From NCBI RefSeq assembly GCF_002218195.1, contig NZ_CP022336.1, forward strand, positions 1,545,001 through 1,609,000: 64,000 nucleotides of DNA. Direction: 5' to 3'. This DNA comes from Sphingorhabdus sp. SMR4y (GTDB taxonomy: Bacteria > Pseudomonadota > Alphaproteobacteria > Sphingomonadales > Sphingomonadaceae). A program made the translations under genes and the position numbers. Shown piece by piece: positions 53,199 to 60,982 of this stretch. Numbering within the stretch: the first letter of the stretch is position 1; each line of letters begins with the position of its first letter. The notes under the pieces are model-generated. The model was not told the DNA's origin. It did no database searches and worked only from the letters and a program-made list of their open reading frames with translations.

Positions 53199-53233
53199 TT
53201 TGCAGTCTGCCGGAACTGCGCTAGGCGTCGCCC

Positions 53234-53728
53234 ATGAACCATCCTGAAATCATTTTCTTTCTCGCCCGCGCCGACAATGGCGTGATTGGCGATGGCGACA
53301 GCATTCCCTGGCGCCTGCCGGAGGATCAGCGGCGGTTCAAGCGCTTGACCATGGGCAAGCCGATGATCATGGGGCGCAAGACCTTTGACAGCCTGCCCGG
53401 CCTGTTGCCCGGACGGCGCCATATCGTCCTCACCCGGGACCCGGACTGGGAAGCCGATGACGCGGAAATCGCGAACAGCGTTGCAAGCGCCCTGAAAATG
53501 GCCAACTCGCCGCATATTGCAGTGATCGGCGGCGCGCAAATCTACGAGGCCTTTCTGGACCGGGCCGACCGGATCGAGCTGACCGAAGTGCATAGCAAGC
53601 CGAAAGGCGATATCAGGATGGCGCCCTTTGACGAAACCGTCTGGGAAGAAGTGGCGCGCGAGGATCATGCCGCCAAAGATGACAAGCCCGGTTACAGCTT
53701 CGTCACCCTGAAAAGGAAAATCGGGTGA
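53234..53728 (+). CDS. folA: Dihydrofolate reductase
   Basis: A 164-residue NADPH-dependent enzyme making tetrahydrofolate. RADNGVIGDGDSIPWRLPED includes the Met20-loop equivalent and the Trp; the Asp in PEDQRRFKRLTMG is the catalytic acid. GKPMIMGRKTFDSLP and LPGRRHIVLTRD bind NADPH, and AVIGGAQIYEAFL is the conserved GG turn. The length is normal. Its stop overlaps the GTG start of the dipeptidase gene, implying coupled translation; purEK precede it, so these genes may be one transcript. Confidence 0.95.
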   Translation: MNHPEIIFFLARADNGVIGDGDSIPWRLPEDQRRFKRLTMGKPMIMGRKTFDSLPGLLPGRRHIVLTRDPDWEADDAEIANSVASALKMANSPHIAVIGGAQIYEAFLDRADRIELTEVHSKPKGDIRMAPFDETVWEEVAREDHAAKDDKPGYSFVTLKRKIG

Positions 53729-54960
53729 AGAAATTCCTGCTGGCACTTCTGGGGCTTGTCGGGATCATACTTGCCGCGTTTCTGATTTTTGCGCCGGCGG
53801 CGTTCGAGAAACAGACCAATATGGTCGACGGCAAACCGCTGCCGGAGATTCGCGCAAACGCGCAGAAACTGCACGACAGTCTGATGATCGTTGATCTGCA
53901 CGGCGACACACTGCTGTGGAAACGCAAGATTACCGACAGCTTGGATCGCGGACATATCGATCTCGAGCGGCTGCAGGCGGGCAATGTCGGACTGCAGATA
54001 TTCTCCAGCGTGACCAAGACGCCCAAGGGGCAGAATTACGACAGCAACAGCGGCGACACCGATAATATCACCTTGCTGGCAATCGCCCAATTGCAGCCGA
54101 TGCGGACCTGGTTCGCGCTGCTCGAGCGGCAGCTCTATCATGCACAGAAGCTTGACCGGGCGGTCGAAAGGTCGGCGGGCGCGATGATGCCGGTCCGCGC
54201 ATCCGCCGATCTTGACCAGCTCGCAGCTGCGCGGAGCGAATCAGATGGTCCGATTGGTGTGCTATTCTCGGCTGAAGGATTGCAGACGCTGGAAGGCGAG
54301 CGGGGAAATCTGAAGCCACTCTACGCCGCGGGCATGCGCATGGCCGGGCTGGTGCATTTTTTCGACAATGAGCTGGCCGGATCGATGCACGGAATCGAAA
54401 AGGGCGGGCTGACCGAATTTGGCCGGACCATTGTCCGCGACATGGAAGACATGGGGATGATCGTCGATATCGCCCATTCGAGCCACGCGACGGTGGCTGA
54501 CATCCTGAAAATGGCGCGGCGTCCTGTGGTCTCCAGCCATGGCGGCGTGCAGGCGGTGTGTGGGGTCAATCGCAATCTGACCGACGCAGAGATCAGAGGC
54601 GTGGCGGCGACCGGCGGCGTGATCGGTCTCGGCTATTGGGACGGCGCGATGTGCAATACCGATCCGGCGACCGTGGCGAAAGCGGCGAAACATGTCCGCG
54701 ATCTGGTGGGTATAGAACATGTCGCGCTGGGCAGCGATTTTGACGGCGCGGTGACGACGCGCTTTGACACCAGCGGGGTTGTACAAATCACCCAGGCACT
54801 AATGGATGCCGGGTTCAGCGAAGCGGAAATCCGTGCGGTCATGGGGCTGAATGCGTTGCGGGTGATCAGGGCGGGGATCAAGCCATTGTCGCCATCCGTT
54901 GCCCCAGCGACGGCTGGGGGCCAACCCGATCGCGACGCTCGCGCTACGGATGCGGGCTAG
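53725..54960 (+). CDS. Membrane dipeptidase (peptidase M19 family)
   Basis: A 411-residue zinc dipeptidase of the renal-dipeptidase type. An N-terminal hydrophobic helix (FLLALLGLVGIILAAFLIFA) serves as signal or anchor. Metal-site residues: His and Asp in LMIVDLHGDTLLWKR, Glu in VLFSAEGLQTLEG, His in MIVDIAHSSHATVADIL and His in RPVVSSHGGVQAVCGV; the late HVALGSDFDGAV supplies the Asp. It cleaves dipeptides, including D-amino-acid-containing ones in some members. The GTG start overlaps the folA stop. The last 25 residues are Ala/Asp-rich and unlike the family, so the C terminus may read through a repeat remnant. Confidence 0.9.
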   Translation: MKKFLLALLGLVGIILAAFLIFAPAAFEKQTNMVDGKPLPEIRANAQKLHDSLMIVDLHGDTLLWKRKITDSLDRGHIDLERLQAGNVGLQIFSSVTKTPKGQNYDSNSGDTDNITLLAIAQLQPMRTWFALLERQLYHAQKLDRAVERSAGAMMPVRASADLDQLAAARSESDGPIGVLFSAEGLQTLEGERGNLKPLYAAGMRMAGLVHFFDNELAGSMHGIEKGGLTEFGRTIVRDMEDMGMIVDIAHSSHATVADILKMARRPVVSSHGGVQAVCGVNRNLTDAEIRGVAATGGVIGLGYWDGAMCNTDPATVAKAAKHVRDLVGIEHVALGSDFDGAVTTRFDTSGVVQITQALMDAGFSEAEIRAVMGLNALRVIRAGIKPLSPSVAPATAGGQPDRDARATDAG

Positions 54961-55025
54961 ATGCCAGCTTGCGCTGGCATGACGAATTTGTTGAATGAAA
55001 TGCAAAATCCCGCAATAGCGATTCG

Positions 55026-55949
55026 ATGATAAGACTGAACGGAAAAGACCGGATCGAAGGCGAGCTGCGCGGCGCGATCATTGCGCTGGGCAATTTTGAC
55101 GGCTTTCATTTCGGCCATCAGGCGGTGGCCGGCAAGGCGCTGAGATGGGCGCGGAAGGAAGGCCGTCCGGCGATTATCGCGACATTCGATCCGCATCCGG
55201 TGCGCTTTTTCAAGCCCGATGTCGCGCCGTTCAGGCTGACGTCGCTGGACCAGCGCCAGCGATTGTTTGCCGATGCCGGGGCCAGCGCGATGCTGGTCTT
55301 CGAATTTGACGCAAGGCTGGCGGCCACAACGGCGGAGGATTTTGTCAGCAAGCTGCTGGTCGAGCGTTTCGGCGCGGCTGGCGTGGTGACCGGTGCGGAT
55401 TTCACCTTCGGCAAGGGCGCCAAGGGCAATATCGACCTGCTGCGCGATGTCGGCACGGTGCACGGATTAAAATGCAAAGCGGTTAGCCCGATTGGCGACA
55501 GCGATGCGATAATCTCTTCCAGCCGCATCCGGGCGGCACTGAAAGAAGGCCATTGCGAAGAAGCAAACCGCTTGCTGACCCGGCCATTCGCGATCCGGGG
55601 CGAGGTGATCCACGGCGACAAGAACGGCCGCGAATTCGGTTTTCCCACCGCCAACGTCGATATCGGCCAATATCTGCGCCCGAAATATGGCATCTATGCG
55701 GTCAAGGGCCGCCTGCCTGATGGCCGGGTGCTGAACGGCGCGGCCAATCTGGGCATTCGCCCGAGCTTTGATCCGCCGAAGGAATTGCTCGAGCCGCATT
55801 TCTTTGATTTCAGCGAGGACCTTTATGGCCGGACGATCGAGGTCGAGCTGCACCATTTTTTGCGCGGCGAGGAGAAATTCGACGATCTGGATGCGCTAAA
55901 GGCGCAGATGAAGAAGGATTGCGACCGGGCGCGGCAATTGCTGACTTAG
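55026..55949 (+). CDS. ribF: Bifunctional riboflavin kinase/FAD synthetase
   Basis: A 307-residue enzyme converting riboflavin to FMN and then FAD. The N-terminal nucleotidyltransferase half has IALGNFDGFHFGHQAVAGKA, with the HxGH-type motif, and GADFTFGKGAKGNIDLL; ISSSRIRAALKEGHCEEANR is the ISSxxIR line. The C-terminal kinase half has IRGEVIHGDKNGREFGFPTA and NVDIGQYLRPKYGIYAVKGR. The length is standard. It stands 65 bases after the dipeptidase and is followed by a repeat cluster. Confidence 0.95.
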   Translation: MIRLNGKDRIEGELRGAIIALGNFDGFHFGHQAVAGKALRWARKEGRPAIIATFDPHPVRFFKPDVAPFRLTSLDQRQRLFADAGASAMLVFEFDARLAATTAEDFVSKLLVERFGAAGVVTGADFTFGKGAKGNIDLLRDVGTVHGLKCKAVSPIGDSDAIISSSRIRAALKEGHCEEANRLLTRPFAIRGEVIHGDKNGREFGFPTANVDIGQYLRPKYGIYAVKGRLPDGRVLNGAANLGIRPSFDPPKELLEPHFFDFSEDLYGRTIEVELHHFLRGEEKFDDLDALKAQMKKDCDRARQLLT

Positions 55950-55977
55950 GCGAGCGGATGGGCGTGAGAGTATCTGC

Positions 55978-56174
55978 CGTTCGTCCTGAGCCTGTCGAAG
56001 GACGCGTCAAGCCGATGGAGGTCGTTGAGCTGCGCTCGCCCTTCGGGTCGACAAGCTCAGGACGAACGGTTTTAGGGCAACCTGATGAAGCTATCCCATC
56101 TCCCGTTCGTGGTGAGCCTGTCGAACCACGCCTCCCGACGAGAAATGTCCTTCGACAAGCTCAGGATGAACGGA
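55978..56174. repeat. Two inverted pairs of the palindromic intergenic repeat
   Basis: Pair 1: CCGTTCGTCCTGAGCCTGTC... at 55978-56004 and its inverse ending CTCAGGACGAACGG at 56069, with a 35-base spacer. Pair 2: CCGTTCGTGGTGAGCCTGTC... from 56103-56130 and the inverse ending CTCAGGATGAACGG at 56173. Each could fold into a 25-28 bp hairpin. Same family as 13825, 14047, 37655 and 57727. Confidence 0.85.
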
Positions 56175-56198
56175 TGCAGGCGTTTAGGCAGCCCTGTA

Positions 56199-56280
56199 CG
56201 TCATTGCGAGCCCAGCGAAGCAATCCAGAGCGTCGCTTGCCGCACTGGATTGCCACGGGCTTTCAGCCCTCGCAATGACG
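56199..56280. repeat. Inverted repeat, GTCATTGCGAGC family
   Basis: CGTCATTGCGAGCCCAGCGA... at 56199, continuing to CAATCCAGAG, and the inverse CTGGATTGCC...CTCGCAATGACG ending at 56280. The two arms are about 30 bases with an internal gap. It is a separate repeat family from the CTTCGACAAGCTCAG element beside it. Confidence 0.8.
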
Positions 56281-56354
56281 CGCCGGATGGACCGCTCCCG
56301 TGAGGCACAAATCTCGCTTGCACCCGCGCCCCGCCTCCCCTAATCCCCGCGATC

Positions 56355-59234
56355 ATGACCGATCCCAAAGCAGATTATAAAGACACGGTTTTCCTGCCGA
56401 AAACCGATTTCCCGATGAAAGCCGGCCTTGCGAACAAGGAACCGGCAATATTGGAGCGCTGGCAGAAGATCGGTCTCTATGAAAAGCTGCGCGAAGCCCG
56501 CGCCGGCCGCGAGAAATTCATCCTTCACGACGGCCCGCCTTATGCCAATGGTAATATCCATATCGGCCACAGCCTCAACAAGACGCTGAAGGATCTGGTG
56601 GTCCGCTCGCAGAGCCTGCTCGGCAAGGACGCGCCTTATGTGCCCGGCTGGGATTGTCACGGTCTGCCGATCGAGTGGAAGATCGAGGAGCAATATCGCA
56701 AGAAAAAGCTGAACAAGGACGAGGTCCCGGCGAGCGAATTCCGCGCGGAATGCCGTGAATATGCCGACAATTGGGTCAAGGTGCAGCGCGAGGAATTCAA
56801 ACGGCTCGGCGTGCTGGCGCAGTGGGACAAGCCCTATCTGACGATGGACTATGACGCCGAAGCGGCGATTGTCGCCGAGCTGCTGAAATTCGCCGAAGCC
56901 GGCCAGCTCTATCGCGGCGCCAAGCCGGTGATGTGGTCGCCGGTCGAGAAAACCGCGCTGGCCGAGGCCGAGGTGGAATATGAGGATATTGTCTCGACGC
57001 AGATTGATGTGGCGTTCGAGATTATCGACGCGCCGAACGCGCCAGAACTGGTTGGCGCTCATGCGGTGATCTGGACGACGACGCCGTGGACTATTCCGGT
57101 CAATCAGGCGTTGGCTTATGGGGCGGATGTTGATTATGTTTTGGTAGGCGAGCATCAAGGACCAAAATATCTAGTCGCGAAAGCTCTGGTTGAATCCGGT
57201 GAACTATATGGCCGTTTCCTCGCTCAAGAGGCGACCGAAATCGTTTGGCAGGGTAAAGGCTCGCAACTCGACGGAGCCACCGCCAAACACCCGATGGCCG
57301 ACAAATTCCCGGACAGCGAATTCTACACCAAGCCGCGCCCGTTTCTCGATGGTTCACATTTTGTCACCACCGATGCGGGTACCGGGCTCGTCCATATGTC
57401 GCCCGATCATGGCGAGGATGATTTCGATCTCTGCAAGGCCAATGGCATCAATCCGGTGTTCGCGGTCGATGCGGATGGCGTCTATCGTGAGGACTGGCCT
57501 TGGCTGCCGCGTGGCGACGAGCGCGCCGGCGGGGTGATCAACAAGAATTTCAACGGTCCGGAAGGCCCGATCTGTTCGGATTTGCGCGAGGCGGGCGCCC
57601 TGCTGTCGGCCAGCGCCGATTTCAAGCATAGCTATCCGCACAGCTGGCGCTCGAAGGCGAAGATCATTTACCGCTGCACGCCGCAATGGTTTGTGCCGAT
57701 GGATGAGCCATTGGCGGCACCCGATGCCGTTCGTGCTGAGCTTGTCGAAGCACAGCTTACAGACGCAGGCCCTTCGACAAGCTCAGGGCGAACGGATACT
57801 CCCACCCTCCGCGAAGTCGCGCTGGACGAAATTCGCAACAAGGTCCGCTTCGTACCGGAACGCGGGCGGCGCCGTCTCGAATCTATGGTCGAGGGCCGCC
57901 CCGACTGGGTATTGTCACGGCAGCGCGCCTGGGGCGTGCCGATCGCGCTTTATGTAAACCGCAAGAGCGGTGAATATCTCAACGATCCGGCGGTCAATGC
58001 GCGGATCATCGAGGCGTTCAAGACCGGCGGGGCCGATGCCTGGTTCAATGCCAATCATCAGGATTTCCTCGGTAATGATCACAATCTCGAGGATTATGAG
58101 GTGATCACCGACATTCTCGACGTCTGGTTCGACAGCGGCTGCACCCATGCCTTCGTGCTGGAAAGCGGCAAATGGCCCGATCATCAGTCGCCGGCGGATC
58201 TCTATCTCGAAGGCAGCGACCAGCATCGCGGCTGGTTCCAGTCGAGCCTGCTGGAATCCTGCGGCACGCGCGGGCGGGCACCGTACAAGGCGGTCCTGAC
58301 CCACGGGATGACGCTCGACAAGAATGGCAAGAAAATGTCGAAGTCGCTCGGCAACACGCTTGATCCGAAGAAGATCATCGACGTGCAGGGCGCGGATATC
58401 CTGCGGCTGTGGGCGGCGAGTGTCGATTTTACCGAGGATCACCGGATCGGCGATGAAATCCTGAAAGGGGTTTCGGACAGCTACCGGAAGCTGCGCAACA
58501 CCTTCCGCTATATGCTCGGCGGTCTTGGCGACTTCACCGATGCCGAGCGCGTCGCGGTCGCCGATATGCCGGAGCTGGAACGCTATATCCTGCACCGGCT
58601 GGCCGAGGTCGACGCGGAGCTGAAGCAGCACGTCAACGACTTCGCCTTCGGTCCCTATATGCGGACGCTGAACGCCTTTGCGCAGGAAGACCTCAGCGCC
58701 TTCTTCTTCGATATCCGCAAGGATTGCCTCTATTGCGATGCGCCGGACGATCCCAAGCGCATGGCTTACCGGACGGTGATGGATATCCTTTTCCACGCCC
58801 TCACCCGCTATATCGCGCCGGTGCTGGTATTTACGGCCGAAGAGATCTGGCAGTGTCGCTTCCCGGACGAGAATGACTCGATCCATTTGAAGGAATGGCC
58901 GGAGGTCGATGGGAGCTGGACGGATGCTGATCTCGCCGGGAAATGGCAGAAAATTCGCGATGCCCGTGAAAAGGTTACCGAGGCGATCGAACCGTTGCGG
59001 CGGGAGAAGACCATCCGCTCCAGTCTGGAAGCAGAGGTCGTGTATCCGATGGCCGATCTGCCGATCAGCGCGGAAGAATTTGCCGAGCTGGCGATTGTTG
59101 CGGATGTTACCGATGGCGCGGAAATCGCTGTGACCAAGACCGACAACCACAAATGCGGACGCTGCTGGCGCCTGCTACCGGAAGTGGAAGAAGACGGCGC
59201 GCTGTGCGGGCGTTGTGCGGAGGTTTTGGCGTGA
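56355..59234 (+). CDS. ileS: Isoleucyl-tRNA synthetase
   Basis: A 959-residue class I synthetase. PPYANGNIHIGHSLNKTLKD gives the HIGH motif (His69-His72); NGKKMSKSLGN gives KMSKS at about residue 660; the C-terminal zinc ribbon is CGRCWRLLPEVEEDGALCGRC. Editing-domain lines such as HAVIWTTTPWTIPVNQALAY are present. Unusual: residues about 458-480, between the lines QWFVPMDEPL and LREVALDEI, read VRAELVEAQLTDAGPSTSSG, the translation of an inverted pair of the palindromic intergenic repeat. The frame is kept and the enzyme must tolerate the insert. Essential gene, followed by lspA. Confidence 0.97.
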   Translation: MTDPKADYKDTVFLPKTDFPMKAGLANKEPAILERWQKIGLYEKLREARAGREKFILHDGPPYANGNIHIGHSLNKTLKDLVVRSQSLLGKDAPYVPGWDCHGLPIEWKIEEQYRKKKLNKDEVPASEFRAECREYADNWVKVQREEFKRLGVLAQWDKPYLTMDYDAEAAIVAELLKFAEAGQLYRGAKPVMWSPVEKTALAEAEVEYEDIVSTQIDVAFEIIDAPNAPELVGAHAVIWTTTPWTIPVNQALAYGADVDYVLVGEHQGPKYLVAKALVESGELYGRFLAQEATEIVWQGKGSQLDGATAKHPMADKFPDSEFYTKPRPFLDGSHFVTTDAGTGLVHMSPDHGEDDFDLCKANGINPVFAVDADGVYREDWPWLPRGDERAGGVINKNFNGPEGPICSDLREAGALLSASADFKHSYPHSWRSKAKIIYRCTPQWFVPMDEPLAAPDAVRAELVEAQLTDAGPSTSSGRTDTPTLREVALDEIRNKVRFVPERGRRRLESMVEGRPDWVLSRQRAWGVPIALYVNRKSGEYLNDPAVNARIIEAFKTGGADAWFNANHQDFLGNDHNLEDYEVITDILDVWFDSGCTHAFVLESGKWPDHQSPADLYLEGSDQHRGWFQSSLLESCGTRGRAPYKAVLTHGMTLDKNGKKMSKSLGNTLDPKKIIDVQGADILRLWAASVDFTEDHRIGDEILKGVSDSYRKLRNTFRYMLGGLGDFTDAERVAVADMPELERYILHRLAEVDAELKQHVNDFAFGPYMRTLNAFAQEDLSAFFFDIRKDCLYCDAPDDPKRMAYRTVMDILFHALTRYIAPVLVFTAEEIWQCRFPDENDSIHLKEWPEVDGSWTDADLAGKWQKIRDAREKVTEAIEPLRREKTIRSSLEAEVVYPMADLPISAEEFAELAIVADVTDGAEIAVTKTDNHKCGRCWRLLPEVEEDGALCGRCAEVLA
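57727..57795. repeat. Palindromic repeat pair inserted in frame within ileS
   Basis: CCGTTCGTGCTGAGCTTGTC... at 57727-57753 and the inverse CCCTTCGACAAGCTCAGGGC... at 57770-57795. The total of 69 bases equals 23 codons, so the reading frame is unbroken. It lies in the ileS segment just before the conserved LREVALDEI helix. All other copies in the window are intergenic. Confidence 0.85.
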
Positions 59235-59242
59235 ACCGTTCT

Positions 59243-59317
59243 CCGTTCGTCTCGAGCGTAGTCGAGAGACGCATTACGCAATATCCATGTGTCTCGACTT
59301 CGCTCGACACGAACGGG
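59243..59317. repeat. Inverted repeat pair, related TCGAGCGTAGTCGAGA family
   Basis: CCGTTCGTCTCGAGCGTAGT... at 59243-59271 and its inverse TGTCTCGACTTCGCTCGACA... ending GAACGGG at 59317, with an 18-base spacer. It fills the gap between the ileS stop and lspA start. It shares the CCGTTCGT end with the main repeat family but differs in the centre. Confidence 0.8.
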
Positions 59318-59324
59318 GGCTGAT

Positions 59325-59858
59325 ATGACGGATAGCGCGCAAATCACCAAATATCGCCGCATCGGCTTAATCATTGCCTTTCTGATCTTCATCCTCGATC
59401 AGGCGAGCAAATTTGTCGTGATGCAATTGTTGCAGCTGCCGTCCAGAGGCCAGATCGAGCTGATTCCCTTTTTCAACCTGACCTGGGCGGAAAATTACGG
59501 GGTGTCGATGGGGCTTCTGACTGCGTCATCCGATTTCCAGCGCTGGGCGCTGGTCGCGTTGACCGGTCTGATCGGCTTTGCTGTTTTCATCTGGATGCAC
59601 CGTGAAAAGGCGAAATGGGATATTCTCGCGCTGGCCATGGTACTCGGCGGAGCAATGGGCAATATCGTCGATCGCGCGCGGCTCGGCTATGTTGCCGACT
59701 TTGCCGATCTGCATATCGGCGAGTTCCGGCCATTTCTGATTTTCAACCTCGCCGATGCCTGTATCAGCATCGGCGTGGTGATCCTGCTTGCACGGGCGCT
59801 GCTAATCCGCGAAAAGAAGGACGATACAAAAGACGATGTTCAGCTTGACGAAAGTTGA
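59325..59858 (+). CDS. lspA: Lipoprotein signal peptidase (signal peptidase II)
   Basis: A 177-residue inner-membrane aspartyl protease that cleaves prolipoproteins before the lipid-modified Cys. Four helices are visible; IAFLIFILDQASKFVVMQLL is the first, with conserved Asp. Catalytic aspartates lie in AMGNIVDRARLGYVADFADL and FNLADACISIGVVILL. NLTWAENYGVSMGLL is the NxGxxF-like conserved loop, with Ser/Met in place of the usual Ala-Phe. The ATG at 59325 was chosen; the frame from 59289 only translates the repeat. The 3' part is coupled closely to the DUF3035 gene. Confidence 0.93.
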   Translation: MTDSAQITKYRRIGLIIAFLIFILDQASKFVVMQLLQLPSRGQIELIPFFNLTWAENYGVSMGLLTASSDFQRWALVALTGLIGFAVFIWMHREKAKWDILALAMVLGGAMGNIVDRARLGYVADFADLHIGEFRPFLIFNLADACISIGVVILLARALLIREKKDDTKDDVQLDES

Positions 59859-59913
59859 CCTGTGTCAGGAGCGCGCTATCAGGCTTCGTAAGAGATTTTT
59901 GAGGGACAATAAC

Positions 59914-60321
59914 ATGCGTAAATCGACCGTCGCCATCAGCCTTGTTTCGCTGGCCAGCTTGACCGCCTGCGGCTCCAGCGGGCTGTTCGACCGTGACCGG
60001 CCGGATGAATTCGCAGTTTCGCGCCAGCCACCACTGGTCATTCCGCCCGATTTCACGCTGACCCCGCCGCAGCCCGGCCAACCGCGCCCGCAATCCGGCG
60101 GTTTGCAGCAGCAGACTCTGGAAGCCCTGTTTGGCGGGCCACAGGCGCGCAGCGTCACCGAAAATGCAGTTGTCGGCCTGGCCGGTGAATCCGATGCCGG
60201 GATTCGGTCCTCGGTCGGCGATCCGGACACCTATACCGTCGACAAGGGCAGCGTCACCCGCGACATTATCGCCGCGCCGGAAGGCGACGGTCAGAACGCC
60301 CAGGCCGCTACGCCGGATTAA
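59914..60321 (+). CDS. DUF3035 lipoprotein
   Basis: A 135-residue exported lipoprotein. Signal with lipobox LASLTACGSSG; Cys at residue 20. The mature part has DRPDEFAVSRQPPLVIPPDF, the hallmark of DUF3035 (RDRPDEFAV...PLxxPPDFxLxxP), then a disordered Pro/Gln-rich tract and a short tail. Some alphaproteobacterial members have been described as accessory subunits of the BAM outer-membrane assembly complex; the link to this gene is inferred. The ATG follows GAGGGACAATAAC. Position next to lspA fits, since LspA would process it. Confidence 0.8.
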   Translation: MRKSTVAISLVSLASLTACGSSGLFDRDRPDEFAVSRQPPLVIPPDFTLTPPQPGQPRPQSGGLQQQTLEALFGGPQARSVTENAVVGLAGESDAGIRSSVGDPDTYTVDKGSVTRDIIAAPEGDGQNAQAATPD

Positions 60322-60327
60322 TGATCG

Positions 60328-60357
60328 CGCTCCGCACATGATGCGGAGCGTTTTTCT
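60328..60357 (+). terminator. Rho-independent terminator after the DUF3035 gene
   Basis: Perfect 9-bp stem CGCTCCGCA-CATGA-TGCGGAGCG (60328-60350) followed by TTTTTCTTC. It closes the ileS-lspA-DUF3035 cluster. Confidence 0.93.
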
Positions 60358-60421
60358 TCATTTCCCGAATTGTCCCTCTGCGCAGACGCACCAAGCCTCT
60401 GCCGCACGGGAGAAGGCCTGT

Positions 60422-60712
60422 TCATTCAGGTACGGCGGTAATCTTTGTTCGTGCGTTGGTGCCACGGATGATTTCCAGTGATGTCCTGGGCAAGCCGAGC
60501 GCCTTTGACAGCAGCTTCAATACAGCCGCATTGGCCTTGCCATTTTCCGGTGTAGCGGTGACCCGAACCAGCAAGGTGCCGGCAGGTCCGCCCTCACCCG
60601 GCAGGCTGATGCTGTTGTCGCCCGCATTGGGCGTGACTTTCACGGTCAGTTCACCGTCATTGATGAGCGACAGCAGCTCTTCGCGGGGCGGGAATGGAGT
60701 CTTTTTTGCCAT
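60422..60712 (-). CDS. DUF167 family protein (YggU-like)
   Basis: A 96-residue small alpha/beta protein. ELTVKVTPNAGDNSIS, LLVRVTATPENGKANAAVLK and LLSKALGLPRTSLEIIRGTN are the family lines, with the P-x-x-G-K-AN motif. DUF167 proteins are widespread with no assigned function. The ATG at 60712 is at MAKKTPFPP. It is oriented against the DUF3035 terminator, and its upstream region is the structured spacer described at 60713. Confidence 0.88.
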   Translation of the reverse strand: MAKKTPFPPREELLSLINDGELTVKVTPNAGDNSISLPGEGGPAGTLLVRVTATPENGKANAAVLKLLSKALGLPRTSLEIIRGTNARTKITAVPE

Positions 60713-60982
60713 TGTTTTTCACTGTTCCCTTCTCCCGTGAAGGAGAAGGATAGGGAGCCTTATTCGCGAAGCGGGTTAGGCGGAGTTGGATGAGGATGTT
60801 CTGAACCCCGAAGCGCAGTACACCCTCACTCAGCTGCGACTAGCAAACAAGTTTGCTAGTCTGCGCAACCAGTTTGTTTCGGCTTCAGGTCGAAGCGATC
60901 CCCCGGATCACTTCTAAAACATGCTGGGAGCATGTTTTACCTGAAGCAGAACCAAACTCCCGTAAGGGAGAGGGAAAAAGGC
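60713..60982. repeat. Structured gene-free region with nested perfect hairpins
   Basis: 270 bases between the DUF167 gene start and purH stop. Elements: ACTAGCAAAC-AA-GTTTGCTAGT (60839-60860), 10-bp perfect arms; TAAAACATGCT-GGG-AGCATGTTTTA (60915-60939), 11-bp perfect arms; and outer arms GCTTCAGGT (60882-60890) and ACCTGAAGC (60939-60947) that enclose the latter. CTTCTCCCGTGAAGGAGAAG near the left end and CTCCCGTAAGGGAG near the right are a fourth, related palindromic type. No coding frame. Confidence 0.7.

Larger units (their letters stand above)
55950..56354. other. Repeat-filled spacer ribF-ileS
   Basis: 405 bases with no gene. Almost all is made of two repeat families listed separately; the final 70 bases before ileS are unique. 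Frames across it are translations of the repeats. Confidence 0.7.

Noticed and set aside
56085-56303. 72-codon frame across the repeat cluster
   Set aside because: It is a translation of the palindromic repeats (VSLSNHASRREMS).
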